From: Bacteroidetes bacterium UBA7674 | GTDB taxonomy: Bacteria; Bacteroidota; Bacteroidia; Chitinophagales; Chitinophagaceae | NCBI GenBank assembly: GCA_002483105.1 | Contig: DLHG01000001.1 | Location: 124,001 to 188,000 of the forward strand | Length of the DNA: 64,000 nucleotides | Reading direction: 5' to 3' | Part shown: positions 43,393-52,050 of the stretch, piece after piece | Layout of the letters: each line of letters begins with the position of its first letter | Position numbering within the stretch: the stretch's first letter is position 1 | Made by a program: the position numbers and the translations under genes | Notes under the pieces: generated by a model | What the model saw: only the letters and a program-made list of their open reading frames with translations | Database searches by the model: none | What the model was told of the DNA's origin: nothing

Positions 43393-44997
43393 ATGCCCGG
43401 TGCATTAGATGTACTAGTGGAGATACAATTCTCCGCCAACGACGCAGTATTAAAGGAAATAAATTCTCAACTAGAGAAAGAAAGTAATATTCTCAAAACA
43501 ATAGAAGAGCGGCTAAACTTATTGAATGCTGCTGCGAATGGGCAGAGTGCAATAGGAGCGCAGCTGAAACTGGTGAATAAGGAGATAGAGGAGACGAACA
43601 AGCTTCTTATCAGAATGCAGAGCAACTACAAGACCGTAAACTACGCTGCTGAATCTCTAAAGAGCCAAAACAATATATGGGCCTCACTGGCCCTTTCCAT
43701 AGGTAAAGCGCCGGAGGCTATGGACAAACTAAAAGCAGGAGCCTTCTCCCTGGTTTCTGCACTTCCGCAAGTAGGAAAAGAAATAGATAATATAGCTGCA
43801 ACCAATGAGAAGTTGTCAAAAGCAGGCAAGCCTACAATTTCTATTATGGAGGGGTTAGGCAAATCCTTTTTATCAAGCGGCAATCTTGCTTCGATGGCTG
43901 CTGCCGGTATTACATTCCTGATAGGGAAGATACTGGAAGAAAGTGCAGCGGCAAAAAAAGCAGCAAAAGACAACCAAGATTACTTAGATAGTTTGCAGCG
44001 CATTAAAGATGCATCTCAAAGGAAGACACTTGAGGAGAATAATGACCTATCCTTTTATTACAATAAAGCTCAAGATCGAAATGCCGGCACTACAGAACAA
44101 GTAAAAGCCGCCAAATATCTACGGACAACTTATCCAGGGTCCTTTGGAAGCAAGAGTGTGGAAGACATAATGACGGGAAAAGCAGAAGATGCCTACAAAA
44201 GAACCGCAGCCGCTGTAGAAAAACTGAATGAAGCAGAGGTGGAACGCCAAGGGCAAGTGGATGCACAAATGAAGCGTGACCAGTACACACCTGAAATGAA
44301 ACGACTTAAAAAAGAAATAGACGAACTGAATAAAGAACGTAGCGATGCGTCCGCAGCCGGATACAACGGAGTAGTTGAACAAATCGGAATGGAGCTACAA
44401 CAGAAACGCCACCGCTACGATCAAGTTTACAAAGAATTTGACAAGTATGACAAACGTGCTGAAGCGCATGAGCAAAAGCGCCGGGAACTCTCGTATGATG
44501 CTGAAGACCTGAAGACAGCAGGAGGCGGTAATAGCGGGCAATTTGCTCCAGAGAAAAATAATTCTTCTAAAAAAGAGGACAACTTCCTTGAGGAAATCAA
44601 GAAGTTAAATGCTAATTATATAAAGGAGAAGGCGAAGATACTATCTGAGGATGCAGCCATTAGCAATGACAGCATAAAAAAGAACATAGAGGAAGAGCGA
44701 AAAGCAGCATTCACCCGACTTAATGAAATGGTAGATGCGAAGAAGAAAGAACGAAACCTGACTACCAAGGAAGAAGAAGAAATAGCCAAGACAAGGATAT
44801 CTATTAATAGCAAATACAATTTTGAGCTGCTTAAGGAACTTGATGACTATAATAAGAAGAGACATCATATAAATGAATCGTTCTCTCAACTGCAAATGGA
44901 CAACGACAAAAAAGAACTGTCGTTAAAGAAAGATGACCTTGACGCAGAATTAAAGCTCATAGATATAAAATACGAAAGAGCAAATCAAAAAAACTAA
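43393..44997 (+). CDS. Tape measure protein, N-terminal part
   Basis: This 534-residue frame is long, Lys/Glu-rich and coiled-coil with hydrophobic segments (MAAAGITFLIGKILEE near residue 180), as in tape measure proteins. It stops at 44997 just after an A7 run (44987-44993). The frame that follows continues the same kind of protein. Loss of one A would join the two into a single protein of about 960 residues. Confidence 0.75.
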   Translation: MPGALDVLVEIQFSANDAVLKEINSQLEKESNILKTIEERLNLLNAAANGQSAIGAQLKLVNKEIEETNKLLIRMQSNYKTVNYAAESLKSQNNIWASLALSIGKAPEAMDKLKAGAFSLVSALPQVGKEIDNIAATNEKLSKAGKPTISIMEGLGKSFLSSGNLASMAAAGITFLIGKILEESAAAKKAAKDNQDYLDSLQRIKDASQRKTLEENNDLSFYYNKAQDRNAGTTEQVKAAKYLRTTYPGSFGSKSVEDIMTGKAEDAYKRTAAAVEKLNEAEVERQGQVDAQMKRDQYTPEMKRLKKEIDELNKERSDASAAGYNGVVEQIGMELQQKRHRYDQVYKEFDKYDKRAEAHEQKRRELSYDAEDLKTAGGGNSGQFAPEKNNSSKKEDNFLEEIKKLNANYIKEKAKILSEDAAISNDSIKKNIEEERKAAFTRLNEMVDAKKKERNLTTKEEEEIAKTRISINSKYNFELLKELDDYNKKRHHINESFSQLQMDNDKKELSLKKDDLDAELKLIDIKYERANQKN

Positions 44998-46279
44998 TGA
45001 GCGCTATGATGAGTTGAAAAAGGATGCTAAAAAGCATAGCGTGGATCTGCAAGCTATAGAGGACGAGAAAGAGGATGCCATACTAGCTATACAAGTTGAT
45101 GGAAACATAAAAAGGCTGAATGCACAACTAAAACACTTTGATGACCGAGCGAAATTAATAGAGCTGGAAACAAGTACCCTGTTGGCTAAAACGGATACTG
45201 AAGCACAACAGGGAATGCGAAAAGTGAAGAATCCACAAAACAAAGCTATTCTGATAACCCAGAGCAATATGACCCAAAACCTGCTGCAACAAGATGGTTT
45301 GCAGAAGAAGTTGGCTGAAGCAGAAAAAGCTAAGTCAGCCCTGGTACTAAATCCCTTTGCTACCGATCTACAAGTAAAAGATGCTGATAACAATGTAGCT
45401 AAGATCACCAACCAAATAGAGATCCTTAAAGTTTCCTACCAAGGTATGGATGACGAGTTGAGGAAGCAGAAAGCAGCAAGAGTAACGGGCACAATAAGTG
45501 ACGTGAATGACTCTATACAACAGATAGGTGGCGTTGTGGACACCTTTATGGCTGCAGAACAAGCCAAGACCGCAGCACTGATCAGTGAGCAGGAAAAACG
45601 AGTAGAACGTGCAAAAGAGTTTGCAAAAAACGGCAATACGGCAATGCTGGAAGCCGAACAAGAAAGGCTTACAGCACTGGAGAAGAAACACCGAGAGTAC
45701 GCAGAGAAGCGAAAAGCGGTAAACACCATACTTGTAGCCAGCCAGCAGGCAGTGAATGTAGCTGAGGCAATAGGTGCGGTACTCTCCACTGCAAAAGGTG
45801 ACCCTTATACACTTGCTGCCCGTGTGATAGCGGCTGTTGCAGCACTTGTGGGTGGCATAGCAGCAATCAGTTCTGCGGTGAAAGAAACCGATACCGGCTA
45901 TGCATCAGGTGGATATACGGGTGATGGCGGCAAATATGAGCCAGCGGGAACGGTGCACAAGGGAGAGTACGTATTGCCACAGGATACGGTGCGCAAATAT
46001 GGTAAAGAACGCCTGGAAGCATTGCACTATGGACGCATTCCTGTGGAGCACCTGACGGGGAGCATGCTGAGCGTGAACTATGCCGGAATGCTGCAAACAC
46101 ATCACCAAGCCAAAACAGGAGCCAGCTATGATATGCGAAGACTGGAGAGCAAATTTGACCTACTGCTGGAAGCCTATAACAGCAATGGCGGCACACAACT
46201 GAACATAGATGAGAACGGCTTTGTAGCCATCTATAACAAACATGTGAAAAACAAAACCCGAATCAATAAACTCAGATAA
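44987..46279 (+). CDS. Tape measure protein, C-terminal part (frame shifted)
   Basis: This frame is open from 44969. If joined at the A7 run it reads TNERYDELKKDAKK and on. It has a hydrophobic helix (TLAARVIAAVAALVGGIAAI) and the hallmark tape-measure tail ASGGYTGDGGKYEPAGTVHKGEYVLP-like region. An internal TTG start at 45014 is possible but unlikely. It sets tail length and passes into the host at infection. Confidence 0.75.
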   Translation, partial: KKTNERYDELKKDAKKHSVDLQAIEDEKEDAILAIQVDGNIKRLNAQLKHFDDRAKLIELETSTLLAKTDTEAQQGMRKVKNPQNKAILITQSNMTQNLLQQDGLQKKLAEAEKAKSALVLNPFATDLQVKDADNNVAKITNQIEILKVSYQGMDDELRKQKAARVTGTISDVNDSIQQIGGVVDTFMAAEQAKTAALISEQEKRVERAKEFAKNGNTAMLEAEQERLTALEKKHREYAEKRKAVNTILVASQQAVNVAEAIGAVLSTAKGDPYTLAARVIAAVAALVGGIAAISSAVKETDTGYASGGYTGDGGKYEPAGTVHKGEYVLPQDTVRKYGKERLEALHYGRIPVEHLTGSMLSVNYAGMLQTHHQAKTGASYDMRRLESKFDLLLEAYNSNGGTQLNIDENGFVAIYNKHVKNKTRINKLR

Positions 46280-46281
46280 GA

Positions 46282-48198
46282 ATGGACTATAGACTCAGAT
46301 ATAGATTTGCTCACCTAGGGCAGACAGACTCTGCAGGCTTTAATGGTGCGCTTGACAGCAACAGTGACTACACCGCGTACATAGAAGAGCCGGACAAGGT
46401 AACCTTCAGCTTCGGGCAGATGGATTCTAATAATGTTGATCAACTGGATAGTACCGGCATAGATAAAGGAGTGAGCAGTACCCTCACTGTATTTGGGAAA
46501 GGGTACGAATATGTGAAGCATTGGCTGATAGACCATAGCAACGCCTCGATCAACAGCATAAAAGTGGAGATATATGATATGCTGTGCGGCAAGAGCATGG
46601 GCATATGGGAAATGAAAGCAGACAACCTGCAATGGTGTGTAGATGAAGAGTGTAAACTGGATGTGAACCTGAATGAATATACACCAGTAGGCAACTGCCT
46701 GAAGAATACACTGGTGAAAGACAATCACCGGAACTGGTTCCCTGATGATGGGGTGCCTGGTGGCAAATGGGACCAAGTGGCATTGATCAATAATGCAGAC
46801 TATATTCATCCTACATACCGGTATTGTGATGATGTGAAGCCACAGTTCATACAAAACTTCATCTTTGCCGTGGCGCATGGGTTGGTGATATCGCTGAATA
46901 TGCTCGTCTGGCCAATAATAGCGATACTGGATGTGATGGATGCTATATGCTCACCTTTGGGCATACCGTTTACCGCTGATGAAGATTTTGACAATACGCT
47001 CAATGATTTTTATGAAGACATCTTTAGTAAGTTACTGGGATGTGAGCGTATGCATCCTGCGCCGTTTGTGCGCAACTACTTTATCAATGCCTGTAGCAAG
47101 TGTGGTGTAGCTTTTGAGAGCAATATCTTTAATGAGCCGGACCCGGCATCAGAGCATGGGGGGCGATACTATAATACCTGCCACATGTTCGCGCCGATCA
47201 GCTGGGGACTGAGAGACAAGCAGGTATGGGATGATAAGAAGAACTGGCTGCCGAAAAATGCTGTGAATGACAGCCTGTTGGTATATGCTTATAGTCTGAA
47301 GGATATGTTCAACGCGAAATTCAAGCTGGAAAACGGGGTTTTCTCCTTTCACACGAAGAATAAATTTCCAACGCATATTGTCTTTGATTTTACAACAGAG
47401 GAACATAAGCGACTAATGATAAGCCCTTTGTGCTATGGGTGGAATGCACAGAAGAAGTATGCGAGTACGAAATTTGAACTGGCACAAGACGTAAAAGACC
47501 TGGCCGGTGATGAGGCACGCCACCGGTATGACGGCACCAAAGACTGGACGGAAAGCCTGAGTGACACCAATAAGAAATTCTTTGAGGGCATAAAGGAAAT
47601 AAAAGCAGATCAGTTTGGAGCGGCACGTTTTGCTGTAGATGGTGTGGACCAGAAGCTGGCTTTTAAGAAACTAAATGATGAAGACTTTTTCCCGCATGAT
47701 GTGTTGCTGATGGACAAGGATGTGTGCCAGTTGGGGAAATTGCTGATATGGGATGGAGTGAGTGAATATAAGGATGCGAAGGTGATAAAGGTTACAGCAC
47801 ACTTGGCGTACAAAATATGGTGGCGAGATGACTGGATTTTCAACAATATAGATTGGAGCTATTCAATTTATAATTATCCTTTATTCTTTGATTGGAAAAC
47901 AAATGATGGAACAATCGACACTACAATTCTACAAGAGCATAAAAACCTATTTGAGCTCCATAAAATAGATGATCCTAGTAAAAACGGCATTCAGAATAAA
48001 ACCTGGAATACTACTATGGAATTATGCTGTGCTGCGTTAAATACGCTAGTATATGATGACACTAGCCAAGATGGCCTAATGGCACATCTAGATTATCTTG
48101 TAAAACTAAATGACACAGAAAAAGGATGCATCCGTCGTATAGAAATAGACTATGACAAGAATGAGATCCGCCTTGCAGGAGAATTAAAATATACCTAA
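46282..48198 (+). CDS. Phage tail protein (distal tail/baseplate type)
   Basis: This 638-residue protein directly follows the tape measure (3 bases), the usual place of a distal-tail or baseplate protein. It is beta-rich, has many Cys (DMLCGKSM, CVDEECKLD, NACSKCGVAF) and one hydrophobic stretch (VAHGLVISLNMLVWPIIAIL). I cannot assign a family from sequence alone. Confidence 0.6.
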   Translation: MDYRLRYRFAHLGQTDSAGFNGALDSNSDYTAYIEEPDKVTFSFGQMDSNNVDQLDSTGIDKGVSSTLTVFGKGYEYVKHWLIDHSNASINSIKVEIYDMLCGKSMGIWEMKADNLQWCVDEECKLDVNLNEYTPVGNCLKNTLVKDNHRNWFPDDGVPGGKWDQVALINNADYIHPTYRYCDDVKPQFIQNFIFAVAHGLVISLNMLVWPIIAILDVMDAICSPLGIPFTADEDFDNTLNDFYEDIFSKLLGCERMHPAPFVRNYFINACSKCGVAFESNIFNEPDPASEHGGRYYNTCHMFAPISWGLRDKQVWDDKKNWLPKNAVNDSLLVYAYSLKDMFNAKFKLENGVFSFHTKNKFPTHIVFDFTTEEHKRLMISPLCYGWNAQKKYASTKFELAQDVKDLAGDEARHRYDGTKDWTESLSDTNKKFFEGIKEIKADQFGAARFAVDGVDQKLAFKKLNDEDFFPHDVLLMDKDVCQLGKLLIWDGVSEYKDAKVIKVTAHLAYKIWWRDDWIFNNIDWSYSIYNYPLFFDWKTNDGTIDTTILQEHKNLFELHKIDDPSKNGIQNKTWNTTMELCCAALNTLVYDDTSQDGLMAHLDYLVKLNDTEKGCIRRIEIDYDKNEIRLAGELKYT

Positions 48199-48200
48199 CA

Positions 48201-48422
48201 CTATTTTAATGTGCAGGTAATTGGAGCTTTATCAGGGTATTGAGCAACGAAACCGCCAGCCTGACCAGTGCATTGTGTTTTGTAAGCATCCAGGTCCCCT
48301 TTAGTTGATTTATAATTATTCGTACTAATCTCATAACCATCTTTATCTACACATTGACAAGTATAATCTTTCTTGCAGGAAGTGAGAGCGAGGATGGCGA
48401 GGATGGTGATGGTGTATTTCAT
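48201..48422 (-). CDS. Small Cys-containing lipoprotein, 73 aa
   Basis: Its start (MKYTITILA) and lipobox (SC, Cys 16) match those of the 48648 gene, and it has KKDYTCQC as in the 37777 gene. It is on the minus strand, opposite the late operon, so it probably has its own promoter and is expressed in the lysogen. Confidence 0.7.
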   Translation of the reverse strand: MKYTITILAILALTSCKKDYTCQCVDKDGYEISTNNYKSTKGDLDAYKTQCTGQAGGFVAQYPDKAPITCTLK

Positions 48423-48540
48423 AGCTGTTGTTTTAGTGTTGTAAATATAATGGGGTGTAATGAAAAGTCATAGTTTGTGTGGATAGGATTTTTGGGGAAT
48501 GGATAAGGGTTTGAGGGTGAAATGGTTGTGATGGATCTGT

Positions 48541-48622
48541 GCGAGTCACATCACCCCAAAACTCAACGCACCGCTATCGCGGATGCCTTGAATTTTGCCC
48601 CCTCCTTGACAAGGAGGGGTAT
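48541..48622 (+). repeat. Family B repeat
   Basis: GCGAG lead, CACCCCAAAA and CCCCCTCCT..AGGAGGGG core, nearly the same as the copy at 39926-40011. Confidence 0.65.
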
Positions 48623-48647
48623 TGGGAAGATGACGGCCTTTTGCGGA

Positions 48648-48878
48648 TTATTCGGTGGCGTATAGGAAACATTCTACGCCGGAATTGGGGTTGACTGCGG
48701 CGATGGAATCCTGGGCAAGTTCACAGTAGGGAACGCCGTCGCTGGCCTTGGAGTATTCAGCTTCGTATTTGTAAACGATCTGTCCGCGGTTACTGGAGCA
48801 GTCGCAATTGAATTTGTCTTTTTTCTTCTCGCATGAAGCGAGTGCCAATAAAGCAAGTATTGTAATAGTATATTTCAT
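48648..48878 (-). CDS. Small Cys-containing lipoprotein, 76 aa
   Basis: A close paralogue of the 48201 protein in its first 16 residues (MKYTITILA...LASC). The mature part differs (KFNCDCSSNRG) and ends in a Cys-Phe-Leu-Tyr tail. It probably resides in the outer membrane. Function unknown. Confidence 0.7.
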   Translation of the reverse strand: MKYTITILALLALASCEKKKDKFNCDCSSNRGQIVYKYEAEYSKASDGVPYCELAQDSIAAVNPNSGVECFLYATE

Positions 48879-48970
48879 AAATGTTGTTGTTTGTACGCGA
48901 AAGATAATGACGGGCTTGAAAAGTAAATGTTAAAATAGCAATATTTTATTATTTGTGCAAGTAGAAGTTT

Positions 48971-49036
48971 CGCGAGTTAACCCAACCCGCCCAAGCTAAA
49001 GCAAGGGCACCCCTCCCTGAAAAAGGGCGGGGAGTC
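48971..49036 (+). repeat. Family B repeat
   Basis: GCGAG lead and CACCCCTCCCTG...GGGCGGGGAGT stem; the gap to 49198 also holds a TATATTTG -7-type box near 49090. Confidence 0.65.
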
Positions 49037-49198
49037 GGAGTATGAAGATGTGTATATCTTGATTTCCGGGAGGGCGGTGCTTTTTGTATATTTGTGTTGT
49101 GATAATGACCTTTTATCACTGCTGAATTTTCCTGTGTTTACGCGGGTCTTGTGTATCTAAAAGACCATCATTCTTCAAATCTATAAACCTACGACCTG

Positions 49199-51061
49199 AT
49201 GGGCAATATCAATAACATTTGGTACCTGAAAGACAGTGGTGGCGACTGGGCCAGCACAAAATGTGAGCTGGACGATTGCTACTCTATTACCTTTAATCCT
49301 GACCAGGATGACAGCCTTTATCTGCAAGTAGATATGCCTAACGGATATGGCGCTACCGAGGTATGGTTAACAGACCTTGCAGGAAATCAGCTACAAGAGA
49401 TACTTGCCTTCACAGACTGGAAGATAGTAGTTGGAGAAAACACCAGCAGGCTTATCTTTAAAGTGCCACAAAATAGTTATGCCTGTAAAGGAATACCTGA
49501 AGAGCAGGAAGTCTGTATTCTGAGCCTGTATGATGGCAACCCTATAAATGAGCCATATGTAGATGAATGGCTGGTCAATCCGTTCAGTACACAGATATAC
49601 GTTATTCTCAACACCACCACAACGATAGATTTTTACGAGATAAGTGCGGGGCAATTACCGAGTGGGTGGACTTTTGTGTCGCCATTTGAAATACAAGTTG
49701 CGTGCGATGCAGTTCCTGACTGGGCTATTACTAATATCGTATTTGTGAATAGCACCTTAGGAATAGGCAACCACACCGGCGCATGGCCGCTGAGAGTGAG
49801 AAGAGATCATATCACTGTTTATGTACCGCTTAACTGTTTTCGATTTGAAGTGCCGCTGATAAATGCAGTGGGCGTAGTTGAGAACGTGCTAATGAGTGAG
49901 CCGTTCCATTGCCCCAACTGTGAAGAAACCTTAAAATTAAGCAGCAACTACTGCCTGGCAAAGACGGACATCTTCGGGACGTTTGTGTTTGATGCATCGG
50001 TATTGCCAGGTACACACTATGGGGGGCTGAACCATGCGAAGAACGACATGAGGATACAAGCGGTGTTAAAAAAGATGCCCAGTACCTTGAAATCGAAAAG
50101 AAATGTGCGGTGTAATAATTTCAAGTCGAAAATGATACAGCGGTATAAACTGCAGGGGTCTTTCCCGACTGACTTCCCGAACTATATGGTGAATATTATT
50201 GAGAGCATCTTTAGCGGAAAGCACCTGTATATAAACGGCGAAGAATACATACCGGACAGTGACACAATCTTTACAGAAAGAAATGTAGCAGGACGCAGCA
50301 TGAAAAGGCTGGAAGCAGAACTGACAAAATGTGAGCAGGCTGTAGCCTATACCTGCGACTGTGAGCCACCGAGCTGTGAGGACAACCCGATAAACTACAA
50401 TGGCATTGTATTCTGCACACCAGCTCCAGACCAGGGTTATGGTGTTGACAGAAGTATCTGGCGATTCTCTATTGACCCGAGTGCAATAACCGGAGGTGTT
50501 ACCCCTTATGAGATATATGACTGGCAAGCCTACATATGCGAGGGTACTATCAGCCCGCACAATGCATTCAGCCAGCCGTGGAGTGATAGTAGTGACAGTA
50601 ATTTTTACAGGCGCGGCGGTTCGTACAACGGAGATTGCCGACACATAGATGCTAATAATGACGGGGACTTTACTGATCCCGGAGATACAAATATTTCAGC
50701 GGGTTGTAGTTGCCTATCGGTACTGGTGAAAATAAAAGACCACAGAGGTTGCGTGAAACAACTGGGCAATACGGTAGATATAGATGACCTGAGATGTGTG
50801 GGACAAGATGGCAACATAGTACTCAGCAACATTACAAATAATAGTGTGGACTTTATAAGTATTTCTCCATTTCCCGGAGGTGCCACATTTGATCTGACAT
50901 TTGATGGTACGAACTACCCTGTAACGGGTGTCAGTAGTTTACCTTATACGCTGAGCGGGCTTACTGCAGGGACTGAATACAGGGTCAAAGTGAGGATCAA
51001 TTGTGGTGGTGGTAGCGTGAGAGGGTATATAGGGCCGGTGGCGTTTACTACGTTGCCGTAG
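49199..51061 (+). CDS. Phage virion-associated protein with C-terminal Fn3 domain
   Basis: This 620-residue protein shares its start and central block with the 285-residue protein at 41111. It adds an insertion after residue 100, a Cys-rich region around 385-530 (CDCEPPSC, CSCLSVLV) and a C-terminal fibronectin type III domain (residues about 540-620). Fn3 domains often occur in phage surface proteins that bind host glycans. It probably is a tail tip or receptor-binding component. Confidence 0.65.
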   Translation: MGNINNIWYLKDSGGDWASTKCELDDCYSITFNPDQDDSLYLQVDMPNGYGATEVWLTDLAGNQLQEILAFTDWKIVVGENTSRLIFKVPQNSYACKGIPEEQEVCILSLYDGNPINEPYVDEWLVNPFSTQIYVILNTTTTIDFYEISAGQLPSGWTFVSPFEIQVACDAVPDWAITNIVFVNSTLGIGNHTGAWPLRVRRDHITVYVPLNCFRFEVPLINAVGVVENVLMSEPFHCPNCEETLKLSSNYCLAKTDIFGTFVFDASVLPGTHYGGLNHAKNDMRIQAVLKKMPSTLKSKRNVRCNNFKSKMIQRYKLQGSFPTDFPNYMVNIIESIFSGKHLYINGEEYIPDSDTIFTERNVAGRSMKRLEAELTKCEQAVAYTCDCEPPSCEDNPINYNGIVFCTPAPDQGYGVDRSIWRFSIDPSAITGGVTPYEIYDWQAYICEGTISPHNAFSQPWSDSSDSNFYRRGGSYNGDCRHIDANNDGDFTDPGDTNISAGCSCLSVLVKIKDHRGCVKQLGNTVDIDDLRCVGQDGNIVLSNITNNSVDFISISPFPGGATFDLTFDGTNYPVTGVSSLPYTLSGLTAGTEYRVKVRINCGGGSVRGYIGPVAFTTLP

Positions 51062-51065
51062 GGGA

Positions 51066-51240
51066 AGTCGCCCCCTAGCCCCCTAAAGGGGGAATATGGG
51101 GAGTGCTTGACGGGAGTAGCTGACCCCGCCCAAGCTTCGCAAGGGCACCCCTCCCTGCCAGAAGGGGAGTCTGATGACGCGAGAAGACCCACCCCGCCCT
51201 TCGGGCACCCCTCCCTGAAAATAGGGAGGGGAGTTAGTAA
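51066..51240 (+). repeat. One Family A and two Family B repeats
   Basis: A Family A copy (51066-51094) immediately follows the Fn3 gene. Two Family B units follow (51121-51171 and 51178-51240). The last 54 bases of the second, 51188-51241, are identical to 53751-53804. Confidence 0.75.
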
Positions 51241-51365
51241 AAAAGAGAGCAAATATAGATACGCCGGTTGTGCGTTAAAACAGCCATTCCAATCTACGTT
51301 GTGAGGAGGCACGTAGCGAAGCCTCTGAAGAAAAAATTTTATTCACTTTATTAATTGAATCAACG

Positions 51366-52007
51366 ATGGTTTGTTCATCAAGCTGCGTAAGCAGCATTAG
51401 TATTCCGCAGGTGGGGAACATATGTAGTGTGACCACACGCGATGATTGCAAAAGTAAACTGATACTCTTCCGTTGTAACCTTTCCATACCCAGTGGTACA
51501 GACGCGGCAAAGGCTGCGGCACTGGATGCCATGATAACGGCAAAGACGCTGGGTTCAACGCCAAAGCTGAAGGACTTTAACTGGGGAGACCCACAGACAA
51601 CGGACTTTGCTTTCCATGATTGTGCGCCGGCAGTGCCTGTTGTGACACAACGTGAACTAACAGGTAGCGACTTTAACGCGATAGATGTAGATGAGCTGGG
51701 TAACCCAGCGCTTTATTTTGACCGCGACTTCTGGGAAGGCATTACCGCAGGACAATATTTCAACTTCGGTTGGACCACCTGCAATGGTTTGCTGTACCTG
51801 GGCGCACAAGACAGGAACTACACAAAGTTCATGACAGCGGTAATGAGCGCGTTCCAGGCAGAAGATAAAACACTGCCTAACAAGTGTATGGAAGTGAAGA
51901 AATTCGTGCTGCGTTTCCTGGGAGACCCATTGAAGCACTTCCCTAAACCGTACATGGATCTGTCGACACAGATAGGAACATATCCTCAGCTATTGTCGCT
52001 GTATTAG
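51366..52007 (+). CDS. Phage structural protein, Cys-rich (213 aa)
   Basis: This protein has 8 Cys, four of them in the first 30 residues (VCSSSCVSS), and a mixed alpha/beta body (DELGNPALYFDRDFWEGI). It lies between tail and portal genes. No family match. It could be a tail tube or a head-tail joining protein. Confidence 0.5.
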   Translation: MVCSSSCVSSISIPQVGNICSVTTRDDCKSKLILFRCNLSIPSGTDAAKAAALDAMITAKTLGSTPKLKDFNWGDPQTTDFAFHDCAPAVPVVTQRELTGSDFNAIDVDELGNPALYFDRDFWEGITAGQYFNFGWTTCNGLLYLGAQDRNYTKFMTAVMSAFQAEDKTLPNKCMEVKKFVLRFLGDPLKHFPKPYMDLSTQIGTYPQLLSLY

Positions 52008-52050
52008 TATTCTACATTTTAAGTATTTACCTAAAAAACCTCCATCATTC

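Noticed and set aside
44981..44997. -1 frameshifting at the A-AAA-AAC heptamer in the tape measure gene
   Set aside because: The heptamer is present, but a -1 shift leads to the wrong frame; the downstream part needs a +1 (or -2) change, as from loss of one A.
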